From Liopterus haemorrhoidalis (Eukaryota > Arthropoda > Insecta > Coleoptera > Dytiscidae): 64,000 nt of DNA. Location of the stretch: assembly GCA_963971575.1 (NCBI GenBank), contig OZ020624.1, positions 10,254,625 through 10,318,624 of the forward strand. Reading direction: 5' to 3'. The notes below the pieces were generated by a model that worked only from the letters and a program-made list of their open reading frames with translations, was not told where the DNA came from and ran no database searches. The translations under genes and the position numbers were made by a program. This document shows, piece by piece, positions 44,681 to 56,937 of the stretch (its first letter is position 1; every line of letters begins with the position of its first letter).

Positions 44681-46204
44681 AGAGCTTTGGGCATTTTTAT
44701 TACAACCTAACCTAACCTCACTGTTAATTGTAAGTACCTAAACGTCAACCTGACAAATAACGATTGAACAATCCAATTTTAAACTGAAAACATTGGAAAA
44801 ATCTACCAACATTAAATAACTAAATGTACTAACTGAGTTATGGATTGATGTTGATTAAAACATATCATAACGTTGGTACTTAAATTAACCAAGTGTGCAT
44901 GAGGCTTTTATCAGTTTTAACTCGATTTATGCTAGTGTCCACCAATAAGTTACCTATTTCATAAAAAGTTCTTGGCGTATTTTATAATTGACTTACGAAT
45001 ATAGAAAGTTTTTATACTTATTTATTTATATTTAAATTAACTAAAGTTGTTTTTCCAGTTTTCAAATATTGACTCATTACTTAATAATTCATTCTATTTT
45101 AATTAGTTACCTATTTTATTTTATTCTAGTGTATTTCTAGTAACGTCAGTGTCCAAAAAATAGCTTACAAATTAATTTAAGATTGTTCACTTTTTAACAA
45201 CACTAATTATTTATTCTACTGTAAATCTATTTCTACAGTTTTAAATATTCTTAATATAACTTAGCGTTTCTCAAACCCTTCCATACCTGAACCTTTCCAC
45301 TTCCCTCTGACTATATCATTATTTCCGGTGTTAAGTATAGATTATCGCCAGGTATACCGAGGGCAACGATGTTAGAATACTAACAACGGCAAAAAGTCTA
45401 TGCAAATAGAGAAGCTTACTTTCAAGATGTCATTCCGTAATTTACAGTCGCTCTGTGTAGACGTGTTAAGAGTGTGCAGCTAGTCTATATATTTTGCGTG
45501 TCTAACTAATTATTAAAAAAATTTATGTGAAGTGTGAATTTTCACACATTTCAGGGTTTCGCAGGTATTAAGTAACTGAATGATGATTATTTGGGATGCC
45601 AAAACAAATTTTATGTCAAAATATTTTTTATGAATTTTAATTCGAATGCCTACTACCATTATTTAAGTTTCTAAATATGTGCAGTATTTTTTTTTTAAAT
45701 AGCAAGGTTCATTAAGATTTTGAAAATTGCGCCTATGGCTTCCATTGGTTGCTTAAATCATTAGCCCCGCCCTCTGATTTCGTATACATTCAAACATAGA
45801 ATTAAATTATAATTTCAACACTTCCCATTGGTTACTAAATTTACGCTTCTATAAATTAAATGCAACTTTTACCAAAATATTACTAGAATTTTGACAAAAT
45901 AATTTAAACATTTAAAAATGCAAAAAAAAACTTGACTTAAAATTGACATGAATCGAACTCGAATTGACATGATAGTTTGCAAATTAAAAAGTAACGACGA
46001 AACGCACTACGCTACGAGCGCTTACTTATCTACTGTGTTACATAGCGAATTAAATATTTAACATATTTTAGTTAAAAACACAAAAAATGCGTTATACGAT
46101 GTTTTTAATATTTTGAAAGGTGCCACTTCAGAATTACCACCCTAAGATAATATGTTAAACATAAAAAATGAAATTTCCCTCTTAGTTTCGTATTACAAAA
46201 TGAG
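44681..46204. other. Gene-free AT-rich stretch
   Basis: No coding region, terminal repeats or tandem array recognised; A+T rich throughout. Confidence 0.4.
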
Positions 46205-47753
46205 ACAGCGGTGACGGCAAAAACCGCACTGTGTATTGGCCAGCAAGTCGTTTGATTCTAAAAACCAAATCAGACGCTTGCTGATCATTCGCTCCATGAG
46301 CTTGCAGAGACAACTGGTCAGTGATATAATTGACTTTGGGGATAGGAAGTATATGAGATTCCTTCCACTAGGTCGGGCACTTGCTCTCAGTCCATATCCT
46401 ATTATAGACACTCAAAAGCCTAGACTTAGATGATTCCGGAAGATTTCCGATCATACGATAATGTATCGCATCTGGACCAAGAGAGCTAACCTTACACTTT
46501 GATATCGCGCTATCTAGCTCTTCACGAGAGAAAAGCAGGATGTACACCTCGTAATTTCTAGAGAAGAAATTAAGAGGTATAGATTCTAGACCTGCTTTAA
46601 GAGTTAGAAACTCAGGTGCATAATGTTCAGAGCTAGAATTGAAAGCAAAATTAGATGCCAAAGTGTCAGCAATTTCGACCGGTGCTGTGACTACGTTACT
46701 ATTTACCGATAGACCAGCAATGGTTGCAGCTGTGTTTAGACCAGATATTTTCCGGACTTTGTCCCAAACTTTGGCCAATGGAGTGGCAAATGTAACGGTG
46801 AACACGTATTTGCGCCATGATTCGCGCTTGTGTTCTTTCACAATCCTCTTAGCACGAGCTTTCGCTCGCTGAAAGGCTATCATGTTTTCCTCTGTTGGAC
46901 AACGACGGAATGTATTGAAGATGTGTCTCCTTTCACGTAGCGCCAAGTTACATTCCTCGTTCAACCAGGGAACGGGAACTCGACGGGGCTGAGTGGATGA
47001 CAGCGGTATGCTGCTTTTAGCCACGCTCGTGATGGAATCCGTGAAATGATTCACCTTCTCGTCTACGCTCAAGTTCAACTTCAAGTTCGGAATATCGCGT
47101 TTGAATTCTCAGAGGCCTTAAGAGGATTGGAAAGTGATCACTACCGCACAGGTCGTGATGCACGTCCCATTTGAACAACGGAGCGATGGCTCCTTAAACG
47201 ACACTAAGATCTATAGCACTGAATGTACCCGTAGCTGCACATCTCCATGTAAGTGCGTGAGTCTGTCGTCATTCAAAAAGCTCAGATTCAAATCGTTCAA
47301 CGTATTCTCCAGGTGACGTCCCCGTCGATCGTTCCGCACCGATCCCCAACACACATTGTAGGCGTTAAAATTGCCTAGCAGTATGAAGGGTGGTGGGAGT
47401 TGATCGATGATATTCACGACATCTCGGTCAGTTCGAACACCAGGGGAAAGGTAGATAGAACAAATCGTCACCTGGAGAGGAAGTGCAACAAGAACTGCTA
47501 CGACCTGCAACTCAGTGTCAATGTCTACGGGATCGTGGTACAATGTGTCTCTAACGAGAATTGCCATGCCGTCACATGCTCTCGCTCCTGTAAGGAAATC
47601 CGTACGAAACACGGAGTATCCCCGAGGAGAGAATGTGTCGGTTTCCTTGAAGTTTGTTTCCTGTAGACAAACACACGAAGGTACAAAATCCGACAGTTCT
47701 TCGTAGCGCTGATATACACCGATACAGTTCCACTGGATTAGTGGGCCGTTCAT
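46205..47753 (-). pseudogene. I-like LINE ORF2, N-terminal part (copy 4)
   Basis: The frame runs from MNGPLIQWNC (endonuclease, 47753) through GNFNAYNVCWGS and the RT N-terminal part (EELDSAISKCK, SLTSCLCKLMERMISK) and ends at NTQCGF near 46210, before the catalytic block. The region between 47100 and 47200 has shifts and small deletions in the endonuclease C-terminus, and part of the RT entry segment (46340) is deleted. Confidence 0.85.
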
Positions 47754-49165
47754 TTATGTTTAGGGGAGTTACCCCGCAACCTAATAGTCTTTGGTTTACC
47801 CTTAAGTTGCGGTTCAACATCCATTTTCTCGACTACACTTTCATTTGGTAGTCCATGTGTTTTGATGGACACACTGCACTCCTTTTTTGACTGCTTTGTT
47901 CTCACTGGTATCCAGTGAGAACCAACGGGTCCCTTATCAGTCTTCTTTTCAGGAGTGACTGATGAGGGCTTTGTAAAAGCGACCATTCTCTGATCGCTTC
48001 TAATTTGTGGAGAAGACTGTGGGGTCTTTTCCTTAGGTGGTGGGGAGAACTGAGGTTGAGTGCGTTCTTCTTAAGGGGAGGGGGATTTATTCAGACCCGA
48101 TCCTTAAGGTTGTGGGGTCTGAATTTTGGTCTCTGGGACCAATACCACCTTTTCTCTGTTAGTATTTATTGCAGCTGTCACGGGTGTTGCAGTTGTCGAA
48201 CGAGGCACTATCCCTGTCTGAGTTTGAACACTTGCAGTTCGCTTGGTAGCTACTTGTGCGAAAGATTTCGCAAAAGTAACCGGTGCGCTCTCTTTGTATT
48301 TCCTCTTGGCGCCGAAATACGGTATCCTGGCCTGCGTTTTAATGACCTGTATTGCCTTCTCCTCCAAGTACGTTGGGCAGTGGCGTGAAGTTGTAGCATG
48401 CGCCCCTTTGCAGTTCACGCAGTGTGCCGCGTTTGGACAACTTCACGCTGATCCTGTCCGTAGTTGGCACAGATGGTCTGCTTACCACAACGACTTGAGG
48501 TGTGCCCATAACGCTGACACTTGTAGCATCGCATCGGGTTGGAAGAGTAGAGGTGAACGTTACAAACGTAATACCCCACCCTTACCGATGTTGGACACCT
48601 GGTACCAGCGAAGGACACCACCATGGAGATCGAAGGCTTGCCGTTCCGGGGGTTGAGCTTCCTGCATTCAATGACACCTTGCGATGCCATTTGCTGCACG
48701 AACTCTTCCTCCGTAATATACGCCAGGTCACGATCCATTACGACGCCTTTTGAGCAGTTCAGTGCCTTATGCGGCTGCACTAAAATGCCAAACTCAGCAA
48801 ACTTCACACATTTCTGCAGTGTTGACGACGCTTCAGTATCTGCTTCTATTAGTAGTGTTCCGTCCGACAACTTACGCACCGACTTTATACCAGTAGAGCA
48901 CGTATTTCTTAACGTTCGGGCAACGAAGAAGGGGGACATCTCCTTAAGGCTTACCCTCTTCTTGTACATTCACGTAGAGAAATCGTGGTACTGGTGCACA
49001 ATACTTAACACTCTTTTTACCTTCTGCCTTCTTGGCAGCTGGCCTAACACATCCGTCATCGGATGACTGAGCATCGCGACGTGGTCTCTTGTTCGATTAT
49101 TTACAGAGTTTACTCTCAACTTTGGCGAAACTTAAAAAGTTTGTATCCTTCCGGGTAGTCGCCAT
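47750..49165 (-). pseudogene. I-like LINE ORF1 (copy 4)
   Basis: It follows copy 1 from a start at 49163-49165 to the KPKTIRLRGNSPKHK end, including CYKCQRYGHTSSRC. Frames break near 48970, 48420 and 48000-48100. The second knuckle has lost a cysteine (CANYGQDQ). The ATGA overlap with ORF2 at 47750-47753 is retained. Confidence 0.85.
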
Positions 49166-49998
49166 ACCCTTATAAAAATTTCATCACCCTGCCATGCCCA
49201 CCCACCGGGGACGTTGGCCGCAAACCGGCTCATTGCGCCAGGCAGGTCAGGATGATATAGCATTACGGGAAATAGTCACGGGTTGCTCCACCCGCTCGAG
49301 AACCAAGAGTAGCCAACTCTGGAACCTTGCGAGTTGCAGCCGCTCACACAGACCTCCGAATACTTGTCTAGTGGCACCGCATTACCCCGGCATCCATGAT
49401 ATAGTGGTGGGGCCACTCTATTCCTGAACTGTGACACCAGCCGATTGACTGAGCTGATCAGACACAGTCGAATCTGAGGTATAAAAAGGCGTGTTGTATC
49501 TTACTGTCAGCGGGCAGCAGACTCCCTCAACCGACCAGATCCTCTTCTCCGGCGTTACGGGTCTCCACGCACGGCAAACACGTGGGTAGGAATTTAAGTT
49601 GAAGATAAAAGAGACAACAGATAAGTCTATTCCCACAATCGGCTTCTTAATGTAACTGAACTGTCTTTTCCTAAATGGTGCGTGATTCCGGGTACGTGGG
49701 AAGACCAGGCTCAAAAGCTTGATATGGTCAGATGTTGCGACCATTTGGAACTTCCCGTGCGTGATTGGGATTATACTGGATCATCAGGCCCGAAAGCTCG
49801 ACAAATGGCCAGGTGTCAAAGCCACTATGAAGTTCCCCTGCGGGGGCAGTCTTTTCCATTATTCGAACAGACTTTTTATCTTATTTATTTGTGTTTGTCT
49901 GTGCAAGATTTCTTTTATTGTGTAGTGTAGTTATTTAGATGGGCTGCGTTAGGCGCAAATAGCATTTGTTGCTGTGCGCCTAAAATTTTAACTAACTC

Positions 49999-50389
49999 AT
50001 GTTATTTTGGTTTATATCAGTTGCTATATTGGTAAAATTGTAATTTTTGTTGTTGTTTTGATTGTTATTTTCTTTAATATGATATTTGGTGCTTGAGTTA
50101 ATAATAATAAAAATAATTCTTTATTGGGGAACTGTTACATTAACTTAAGTCAAATATTATTTCATTACATCCATACATAATTAGTTAGTTGTTGGTTTGA
50201 ACGTAGCGCCGCCATGACGGCAAGTGTGCGTTATTTTTTCCGACCAATGGGTGGCTCTGATATCATTTATCATCTATGACTGACTGGTGACAGTTGTTAA
50301 CAGTAACAGGTGTTTTGTGATATATAAAAGGATGATAATTATGATACAGGGTTAGTGAAAGATGAATTTATATTCTAAATGATTAGGTA
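49999..50389. other. Gene-free stretch with a possible LINE 3' end
   Basis: AATAATAATAAAAATAATTCTTTATTGGGGAACTGTTAC (starting near 50100) looks like the reverse of an ATT-tailed LINE 3' end, as at 32966 and 51095. It is too short to assign. Confidence 0.35.
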
Positions 50390-51090
50390 ATAGTCATATA
50401 CTGGTTAAATAGTTACTTAACTAATAGGTATCAATGCGTAAAATGGAACAATTGTATATCATATAGGAAGGAAGTGAAACTTGGAGTTCCTCAAGGAAGT
50501 TCTATAGGACCAATATTATTCATTATTTACTTAAATGATATTGTAAATATTGTGAAAAATTGTAAAATTCACTTGTTTGCTGATGATACCTTAATTTATT
50601 ATACTGCAGAGTCAACAGGTGAAGTTGTCAGTACTATTAATAAGGAACTGAAACTAGTTAATAAATACTTAGTTCAAAATAAGTTAAGGCAAATGCAGGT
50701 AAAACTAAATTTATGCTAATTAGTCGACCTCAAATCTACAACGAATTTATAACTAGGGGGGAGGAAATAAAAATAGATAATTGTAAAATAGAAACCGTAA
50801 GTTGTATAAAATATTTAGGTATAATGGTAGACAATAAGTTGAACTTTAAAGAACATTTTGATAGGGTTATTAAAAAAATGGGTCAAAAAGTGGGAGTTGT
50901 GTATCGTTTATCTAAATTTGTTTCTAGTTGGACATTGACTAATGTATATAATACTATAGTATTACCTCATTTAAATTATTGCAGTACATTATTATTTATG
51001 GCTAACGAGTCGGATATAAGAAGGTTACAATTGATACAAAGCAAAGCTATGAGAGCAATATTGCAGTGCAATAAGTACACGTCAGTAAGT
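50390..51090 (+). pseudogene. 5'-truncated LINE RT, first part (outer element)
   Basis: The plus-strand RT enters at WLNSYLTNRYQCVKW, then EVKLGVPQGSSIGPILFIIY, LFADDTLIYYT and a C-terminal domain (CIKYLGIMVDNKLNF, LPHLNYCSTLLF, SKAMRAILQCNKYTS). A shift near 50700 separates the two blocks. It breaks off at VSN (about 51089), where a minus-strand LINE has inserted, and continues at 54886. Confidence 0.85.
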
Positions 51091-51367
51091 AATATAATAA
51101 TAATAATAATAATAATATTTATTCGTGTTAAATACATGACAACATGCTTACACAAGTCAAAAGTTAAAAGTTATAAAATTGAATAATACAATACAACAGA
51201 TTAAAATATTAGTTTCAAGTCAAAGTAATAAAAATACATAATAAAAATAAATATAAAAATAAAATAAAAATAAATAAATAAGAACATTATAATTATGACA
51301 AATTTACAAATAGATGCAACAGAGATATATAAAATTAAATTAAAACAAGTCAGAATTTACCTGGATT

Positions 51368-54300
51368 TCAAAGCATATTCATATCATCAGTAAGAAATTC
51401 TTCATAGCTATAGAATGCTTTATTCTTAAGAAAAGATTTTAATCTTTTTTTAAAGGTGTTAAGTGGCAAACATTTAATGGTGTCAGGTAATATATTGAAG
51501 AACTGAATGCAATAGTAGTTAATAGAGTATCTTGCACTATTGACTCTAACAAATGATGGCCTGATTAGGTGTTTACCTCTTGTTCCATAGCTATGAATTT
51601 GTTCCTGGCAAATGAAATTATCTCTGTTTATATGCATGTATATTAGGCATTGCAGTATATATAGTGACGGTAATGTCAATAGTCCCAAAATTCTAAAATG
51701 CTGTCGGCAATCTTGTCTGTACTTCAGTCCACAAAACACTCTAATAACTCGCCGTTGTAGGCGAAAAATTCGCTGGGTATGTGTGGAGTGTCCCCAAACC
51801 AGCAGAGCATATGTGATATGCGACTGAAACAGGGCATGATAAGCAGTTACTAGAACTTGCCTGGGTACATTAGATCTTAAGTTTCTTATGCAAAAGACGG
51901 CTTTACATAATTTTACAGCAGTAGCCTCCGTATGTCTTTCCCAGTTTAGATTAACACCAATGGTGACTCCTAAAAAGGTCACAGGATCTTGGCTATTGTT
52001 TTCTGGTGTTGGTCTTAGAGAAAATAAGAGCTGTTGGGTTTTAGATTCATTTAGACTTAGTCGGTTGGCTAAAAACCAGTCTTGCGCAGCTTTTATTAAG
52101 ATGTTTTTGGTTATTTTCATGTCCTGAAAGTCTACGGACTGATTAAGTAGCGTGGTGTCGTCTGCATATAGAATTGATTTTGTGTTATCCTTTTTCATGA
52201 AAAACGGCAAATCATTAATATAAATCAGAAACAACAATGGACCTAATATTGAACCTTGTGGCACACCAAAATGGATCTCTTGTTCATCAGATTTTTTATT
52301 ATTAGTCCAAACAAACTGCTTCCGACCTGTTAGAAAGGAGTTTAGCAGTTGACAACTGTTTGGTCTAATGTTATAACAAGACATTTTTTTGATTAGTAAA
52401 TCATGTGGCACACAATCAAACGCCTTTGTTAAATCGAAGAAAGTGGCAGTACTATACAGTCCATTGTCGAATCCATTTGTTATAAAGTCCATAAACTCCA
52501 GAATGGCAGTAGTTGTTGATATGCCTCCTCTAAAACCAAACTGACTCTTGTTTAGTAGATCATACTGTAACGAATCGAGTAGTCCGTCAGAAACCCTCAA
52601 AAATCACCAGCACGAGAATTTCGTAGAAAAGAGATTACAATCGTTTTTATGCATTTGTACAAGGGGAATTTAAAGAATACATTTTAGATATTCAGATAAT
52701 CAGATAAAAATTAGGATTTTTACTTCAAAACACGTATTTTTAGGAATATATGTTTTGATGGTTCATTGTTCGAGAGGACCGTTGTTCAGAGTTATTGCCT
52801 AATAACTTTGAACGGCGTCCTCCTGATCAAAGATAGAACCTTTTGTTTTTCTTGAAATTACTACCAAAATGCTTATTTAAACCCTTAGCTCTCTGGAGAA
52901 AGGATCAGAACGTATTCGGCTGGGTTAACTTAAAGATCAAACTTGTGGGGTTCTAGAGGAACTGGTTCGATATTCTGGTGTGCTACCGATTCGGGTTATT
53001 TCATATTATTTTTCAATATTTCATAAACTCATATACTTTTGAACATTTAAAAACTAATTGTACTGTTATATTTTAATAAAACTTTAAACTTAATACTAAA
53101 ACTCGTATCGTCTTATTTAACGTGTGTAACCATTCACTCCTAAATACTTTAGTGAACATTTAAGATCCAAACTTAAATACAAGATGCCTGTTCAGTCGGT
53201 TGGTAAGTACAAATACATATCATTTAATTCACATATCGTAATGATGAACCCTGGATAACACTCACGCCTACTACCCGTTCTCCTTTAGTCAGATATCTCA
53301 TTTCAGTTTGAGATTAGACATAATATAATACCACAGGCTCGCTACCTAGTGGACAATAAATGGTACGTTATAAAGTAACGTTACCGGTTCGCTACAATAC
53401 TTATCAAGATGTTCCAGTAACTGCTTAAACAGAATTTTCTCAAAAATCTTTGAAAAAATTGGGGTAAGAGATATAGGCCTATAATTATTTAACTCCTCCT
53501 TGCTCCCTTTTCCCTTATAAACTGGTATTACTTTTGATAATTTTAGCACCGATGGAAAAATATTTGATTTAATTGCATTATTGTAAAGTGAGCAAAGTGG
53601 AGAAATAATTGTATCCTTAATCTTGTTTATTGCGAGAGCGTTGAGATTATAAACATCCCTACTTTATTATTTTTTAAAGCATGTATGGCTTCTCTAATCT
53701 GATTGTGAGACACTTCTTTAAAATAAAAAATAGGGATATTCCAGTTATTATTTGCTGCTTTAACTATTGATATGGGGTCAGTTCTACTGAGGGGGAGACT
53801 AGAATTTATGTTTACGGCAATGTTTATAAAAAAGTTATTAATTTCGTTGCATGGTTTAGGGCACTCTACATGTGGTTTCGGGGGTCTGTGACTGTTTACT
53901 ACAGCCCAAAGAGCTTTTGGTTTATTATTAGAGTCATCTATGTATTGACAATTTGCTCTTATCTTACTAGCCGTAATATGTTTTCTGTATATAATCCTGC
54001 ACCTATTTCTAAGATTTTTATTAATGTGAGTGGGATTTTGCAAATAATGTTCTTGGGCTAGTTGAGCTATATTTCTTAAGAATTTTATGTCTTCGTTTAA
54101 CCAGTGAATTTTATTGTCAGTTTTCTGTCTCATTCTTTTTTCTGGAAAGACTCTGTTAAATATGGTTACTATTTGACTAAGAAAACTCTCAAAATCATTC
54201 TCACAGTCGGATTTATCATCATTTTCAAAATTCCACTCAACCGAAGATAATTCATAATAGAATTTTATCAGTCCTTCATTTGTATAATAATAGTTTATAA

Positions 54301-54850
54301 ATTTATTTCCAATTTCCTTACATTGTGATCATTGTAATTTTATTGAAATAGAATTATTATTGTTACGTAAATTATGTAAATGTATTTGTTTCATACGAAA
54401 ATATATATAATTGGCCGAGAAATATTAGGAGTGTCATTTAAAGGGGCATGAACCGTTTGGGTAACCTTCCTGTATAATCCAACACCGCTGTGATCGGAGA
54501 AGGAATTATTGACTCTAAAAACATTGTCACTATCGGTAGATGATGTTACGAATATATTATCCAAACAGTTTCTGCCTCTTGTGCTGAAAGTCACCAATTT
54601 TTGCAAGTTGAAAGCCCGTAAGGTGTCATAAACCAATAGCGCATCAGATTCATCTTTATTAAATTTTACATTAAAATCACCTCCTACGATGATATCGTAG
54701 CAGGGATTTATAATGCGTAATGCATTGTCAATGATTTCTAAAAAATGTTTTAAATTTCCATATGGCGATCTGTATAGATTAATAATAACCGTTTTTATTG
54801 AGTGAAACTGAATTGCTAATATTTCACAATCTTTTTCAACAGATAAGTTG
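51368..54850 (-). pseudogene. LINE endonuclease-RT pseudogene (middle element)
   Basis: An endonuclease remnant lies at 54850-54391 (NKDESDALLVYDTLRAFNLQ, GRNCLDNIFVTSS, FSDHSGVGLY). The linker is at 54133-53627. RT motifs are VIPVYKGKGSKEELNNYRPI (53530), FGFRGGISTTTAILEF, FFDLTKAFDCVPHDLL, FGVPQGSILGPLLFLIY and LYADDTTLL. The RT C-terminus to the stop at 51368 is open for about 400 codons. The LTR insertion falls between LEHLDKY and DLLNKSQ, and frame continuity across it is exact. Confidence 0.88.
52566..53396. repeat. Solo LTR (831 bp) with 4-bp TSD
   Basis: The insert begins TGTAACGAATCG and ends GGTTCGCTACA, so it has TG...CA ends and short inverted termini (TGTAAC/GCTACA). It is flanked by ATAC at 52562-52565 and 53397-53400. 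AATAAA near 53076 suggests plus orientation. No internal retrotransposon region is present, so it is the product of LTR-LTR recombination. Its sequence differs from the gypsy LTR at 2 kb. Confidence 0.85.
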
Positions 54851-54885
54851 TTAATATGTTCTAATATATTAAAGTTAATATATTA

Positions 54886-55370
54886 ATATGTTAAAGGTAT
54901 TAAATTGGATGAGCGTAAAGAAATATTTAGAACTGAATACCTTAATATTTATTAGAAAAAATATTGATAAACGGCTACCTGAATATCTAGAGATACATTT
55001 AAGTAAAAATAAGGATAAGCACAGCTACAATACTAGAAATGCGGAAAAGTATAATTTAAAGCAAGTTAAAAAGTCATCTACACAAAAATCAATATTTATA
55101 AAAGGGTTACGGGCGTATAATAACTTACCAACGGAAATAAAAAATGTCAAAATTTGGAGGGAATTTAAAAGAAAGCTTAAAATGTACTCAACTAAAAATA
55201 ATTTAAAGTGTATTTTCTTTTTTATAGGGATAGTTGCATTGTTAGGTTTAAGAGGGTATAATGTTGAATTATGTTAGGATAAGCTGTACATTTTCATGCA
55301 ATTATGTAATGAAATGCTAAATTGTATGTATATATAGCTATAAGCTAATAAATACATATTATTATTATAA
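54886..55370 (+). pseudogene. LINE RT C-terminus and 3' end (outer element, second part)
   Basis: It continues the plus-strand RT from 51090 (MLKVLNWMSVKKYLELNTLI, RLPEYLEIHL, HSYNTRN, IKGLRAYNNLPTEI) to a stop at 55275-55277. The 3' UTR ends in a TAT-repeat tail near 55350-55368. Confidence 0.83.
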
Positions 55371-56699
55371 AGATATTATCCACTCACCATTTCCTCTTGG
55401 TAAATAAATAACTTTACTTTTTAATATTTCTATGGAGCACGTGTGTTTTCTAGTGCTATGTTTATAAAGTTTTCAATAAAGAGACACTATTTAAGACACC
55501 AAAACTTTATTCTTACATGTACACAACTCAGGTATCCAACAGGGCATACCGGCATGTGCGCTATCATGTGCGTAGCACAAACAGGTGTCCAGTACCAACA
55601 GTGAACACTCAACCTCCCCTATTTGACAATATACAACAACTAGTGTCCAACTAGTATTTTTTTAGGTTTACTCTCGAAAAATACCTCTTAAATGAGGCTT
55701 TATTGAATATAATAATACAATTAACATGAACTGAAAATCTGACAGAAAGTAAATACAAATATGCAAACTTAGAAACTAAGTTCATGTCAGGGTGCGCACT
55801 GTTTTTGGATTATTTCCTTATTACAATTTAGTTGTAAAATAGCACTTGTGTTTTCCATTTTAAAAACTCTTGTGAGTCAATCTTGACATTTTACTGTTAA
55901 AAGAACTTATTTTTCTTTGCAACAGACAATCTTCCTGTCATTTCAACTTTAAATTATCAACAACAAAAATTGGTTAAAATTAGTTAGAGGTGTAGGGATC
56001 CCACTTCTGATTTAAACGTTTTTAGCGTTTGTAATAATAGCAATTAAAACACACAAATAGAAGCACAAATAAGCATTTAGTACTACGTCTATTTACAATC
56101 TTTCTCATATATTTTGTATATTGTACTAGCTGTAAAAGCTAATTAATAAAATTTATTATTATTATTATATGTCATCGTGTTATAGTTGTTATAGTTACAT
56201 TTTACAAGAGACGACCAACAACAAGTCTCCTTAGTTATGAAATATTTCTAAACATTTTTATTGAATTGATACAAGAATTTGTTTATTTTTTTTAACTTTA
56301 TGTATGATATAAACATATATATTAATAAAAAACAACAATTATAATTTTTTATAGTCAAACATCAAGATGTTTGACTAGTTTTAACTATTATTATGTAAAA
56401 ATTAAGAATTTAATTTTGCTGCAATTGGCAGTATTGACAATAGCGATAAATGCCGATTCAGCATTCAGCCATATTTGATTAATTGTGTCAGACTGACTGG
56501 TGATATTATTTATTCTTAAAGCTTGGGATTTTGTGTTTATAACAAACTATTAACACAGTGTGTGAAACTTAAGGGTGCGCACAACCATATAGTTTCTATA
56601 CAAGACAAACAATCTGAAATAAAATATGTAACAATCTATACATAAAAATTTTCAGTGAATTTTTTTCAATCTACTAGGATATTTTTAATTATAAGTCAT
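55371..56699. other. Gene-free AT-rich stretch
   Basis: No coding sequence. 55480-55680 is richer in G+C (CACAACTCAGGTATCC, GTGTCCAGTACCAACAGTG) and could be part of an LTR, but there is no partner copy. Confidence 0.4.
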
Positions 56700-56937
56700 A
56701 TAACTGTAAAAAGATAGCAATGAGATATGAAGAGCGGTTAAGAAACATTCAGGAAGACACAGTTTTAAGATAATGTTGGCGGGAAATGAGACAGAGAGAG
56801 AGGAATTTACAAAACAAGTGCAGGTAGGAGATAAATAGAAGAAAATATTATGAAAGAAATGGGTATTCCACGATCTATATGGAGATGATGTGAGAAAGAG
56901 GTGAAAATGTGATCAGCGAAATAGAGAATAGAGATAT
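56700..56937 (+). pseudogene. LINE C-terminal fragment, left part
   Basis: Translated with shifts, the plus strand reads TVLRQCWREM..RE and RRKYYERNGYS, resembling the region behind the RT of a LINE type common in ants and beetles. It ends at AATAGAGAT (56927-56935), which is duplicated at 58330-58338 beyond an inserted element, where the same LINE continues. Confidence 0.55.

Larger units (their letters stand above)
46205..49998. mobile_element. I-like LINE copy 4 with twin-priming inversion
   Basis: The main part is minus-strand: ORF2 from the RT (46205) back through the endonuclease start (47753), ORF1 (47750-49165) and the complete 5' UTR to CCCCGCAGGGG near 49846. Directly after it, 49859-49998 is the last ~140 bp of the same LINE on the plus strand, with hairpin (49952-49980) and AACT tail. 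An inverted 5' segment joined at its 5' end to a short forward 3' end is the signature of twin priming. Roughly 2.3 kb between the two segments is missing. No TSD could be made out. Confidence 0.87.
51091..54885 (-). mobile_element. CR1/Jockey-group LINE inserted in another LINE
   Basis: Its 3' end is an ATT-repeat (51095-51117) and its 5' end is truncated in the endonuclease near 54880. It sits exactly between two parts of a plus-strand LINE whose reading frame (CNKYTSVSN then MLKVLNWMSV) is continuous when it is removed. TAATAT occurs at both borders and may be the TSD. It is itself split by a solo LTR at 52566-53396. Confidence 0.85.

Noticed and set aside
45940..46040. Possible tRNA-like sequence (GAATCGAACTCGAATTG, CTACGAGCG)
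   Set aside because: No cloverleaf could be drawn with proper arms and spacing.
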